The position numbers and the translations under genes are program-made. The notes under the pieces were generated by a model, which saw only the letters and a list, made by a program, of their open reading frames with translations, was not told the origin of the DNA and searched no databases. This document shows, one piece after another, positions 5,967 through 5,994 of a DNA stretch of 5,994 nucleotides. Where the stretch lies: positions 1 through 5,994 of the forward strand of contig JAQGLH010000326.1 of NCBI GenBank assembly GCA_028293005.1, read 5' to 3'. The stretch is from Alphaproteobacteria bacterium. Lineage in GTDB: Bacteria; Pseudomonadota; Alphaproteobacteria; Sphingomonadales; Sphingomonadaceae. Positions within the stretch are counted from its first letter, which is position 1. Each line of letters begins with the position of its first letter.

Positions 5967-5994
5967 CGCCGCCCGATGCCCGCTCGATCATGAC
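5963..5994 (+). CDS. Possible start of the next operon gene (runs off window)
   Basis: A GTG overlapping the yraN stop by four bases opens a frame that stays open to the right edge (encoding M/V-TPPDARSIMT), with an in-frame ATG at 5990 as an alternative start. In many Alphaproteobacteria the gene after yraN is gshB (glutathione synthetase), whose N-terminus could begin at the 5990 ATG. With ten codons visible, neither the reading frame nor the product can be confirmed. Confidence 0.3.
   Translation, partial: MTPPDARSIM

Overview
This is an ordinary, GC-rich, densely packed chromosomal housekeeping segment from an alphaproteobacterium, most likely a member of the Sphingomonadales. That placement rests on the gene content and order (hrcA, rph, rdgB, hemW, penicillin-binding protein activator, rsmI, yraN), the short or overlapping gene junctions and the GC-rich third codon positions. 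It is an inference, since no database search was possible.

Layout. Bases 1-199 (minus) hold the N-terminal 66 residues of the heat-shock repressor HrcA, which runs off the left edge. Upstream of it on the same strand is a small DUF6438-type lipoprotein gene (308-820), whose 3' end carries a 22-bp-period tandem duplication that copies the stop codon. A plus-strand run of three genes follows: RNase PH (940-1656), the inosine/xanthosine triphosphate pyrophosphatase RdgB (1653-2261) and the radical-SAM heme chaperone HemW (2258-3484). They are joined by 4-base ATGA and GTGA overlaps, which suggests one translationally coupled operon. It converges, with 48 bases between stop codons, on a minus-strand lipoprotein of the LpoA/LppC penicillin-binding protein activator family (3533-4726). 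That gene is divergent from rsmI (4739-5581), with only 12 bases between the two start codons. rsmI is followed by yraN (5616-5966), and the first codons of a further ORF overlap the yraN stop at the right edge.

Functional themes. hrcA belongs to protein-folding stress control. rph and rsmI act on stable RNA (tRNA 3'-end trimming and 16S rRNA methylation). rdgB cleans the nucleotide pool. hemW delivers heme. The PBP activator is an envelope protein tied to peptidoglycan synthesis. The rsmI / PBP activator / yraN cluster matches the neighbourhood of yraL-lpoA(yraM)-yraN in Escherichia coli.

I looked for a new system and found none: no mobile element, CRISPR array, RNA gene or unexplained coding region. 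The points worth a second look are small: a possibly leaderless hrcA promoter, the stop-codon duplication, the 12-bp divergent start region, a twin-arginine-like lipoprotein signal, an LpoA-type protein lacking the N-terminal half, and a 13-codon mini-ORF bridging rsmI and yraN. No stretch above 300 bases lacks a gene.
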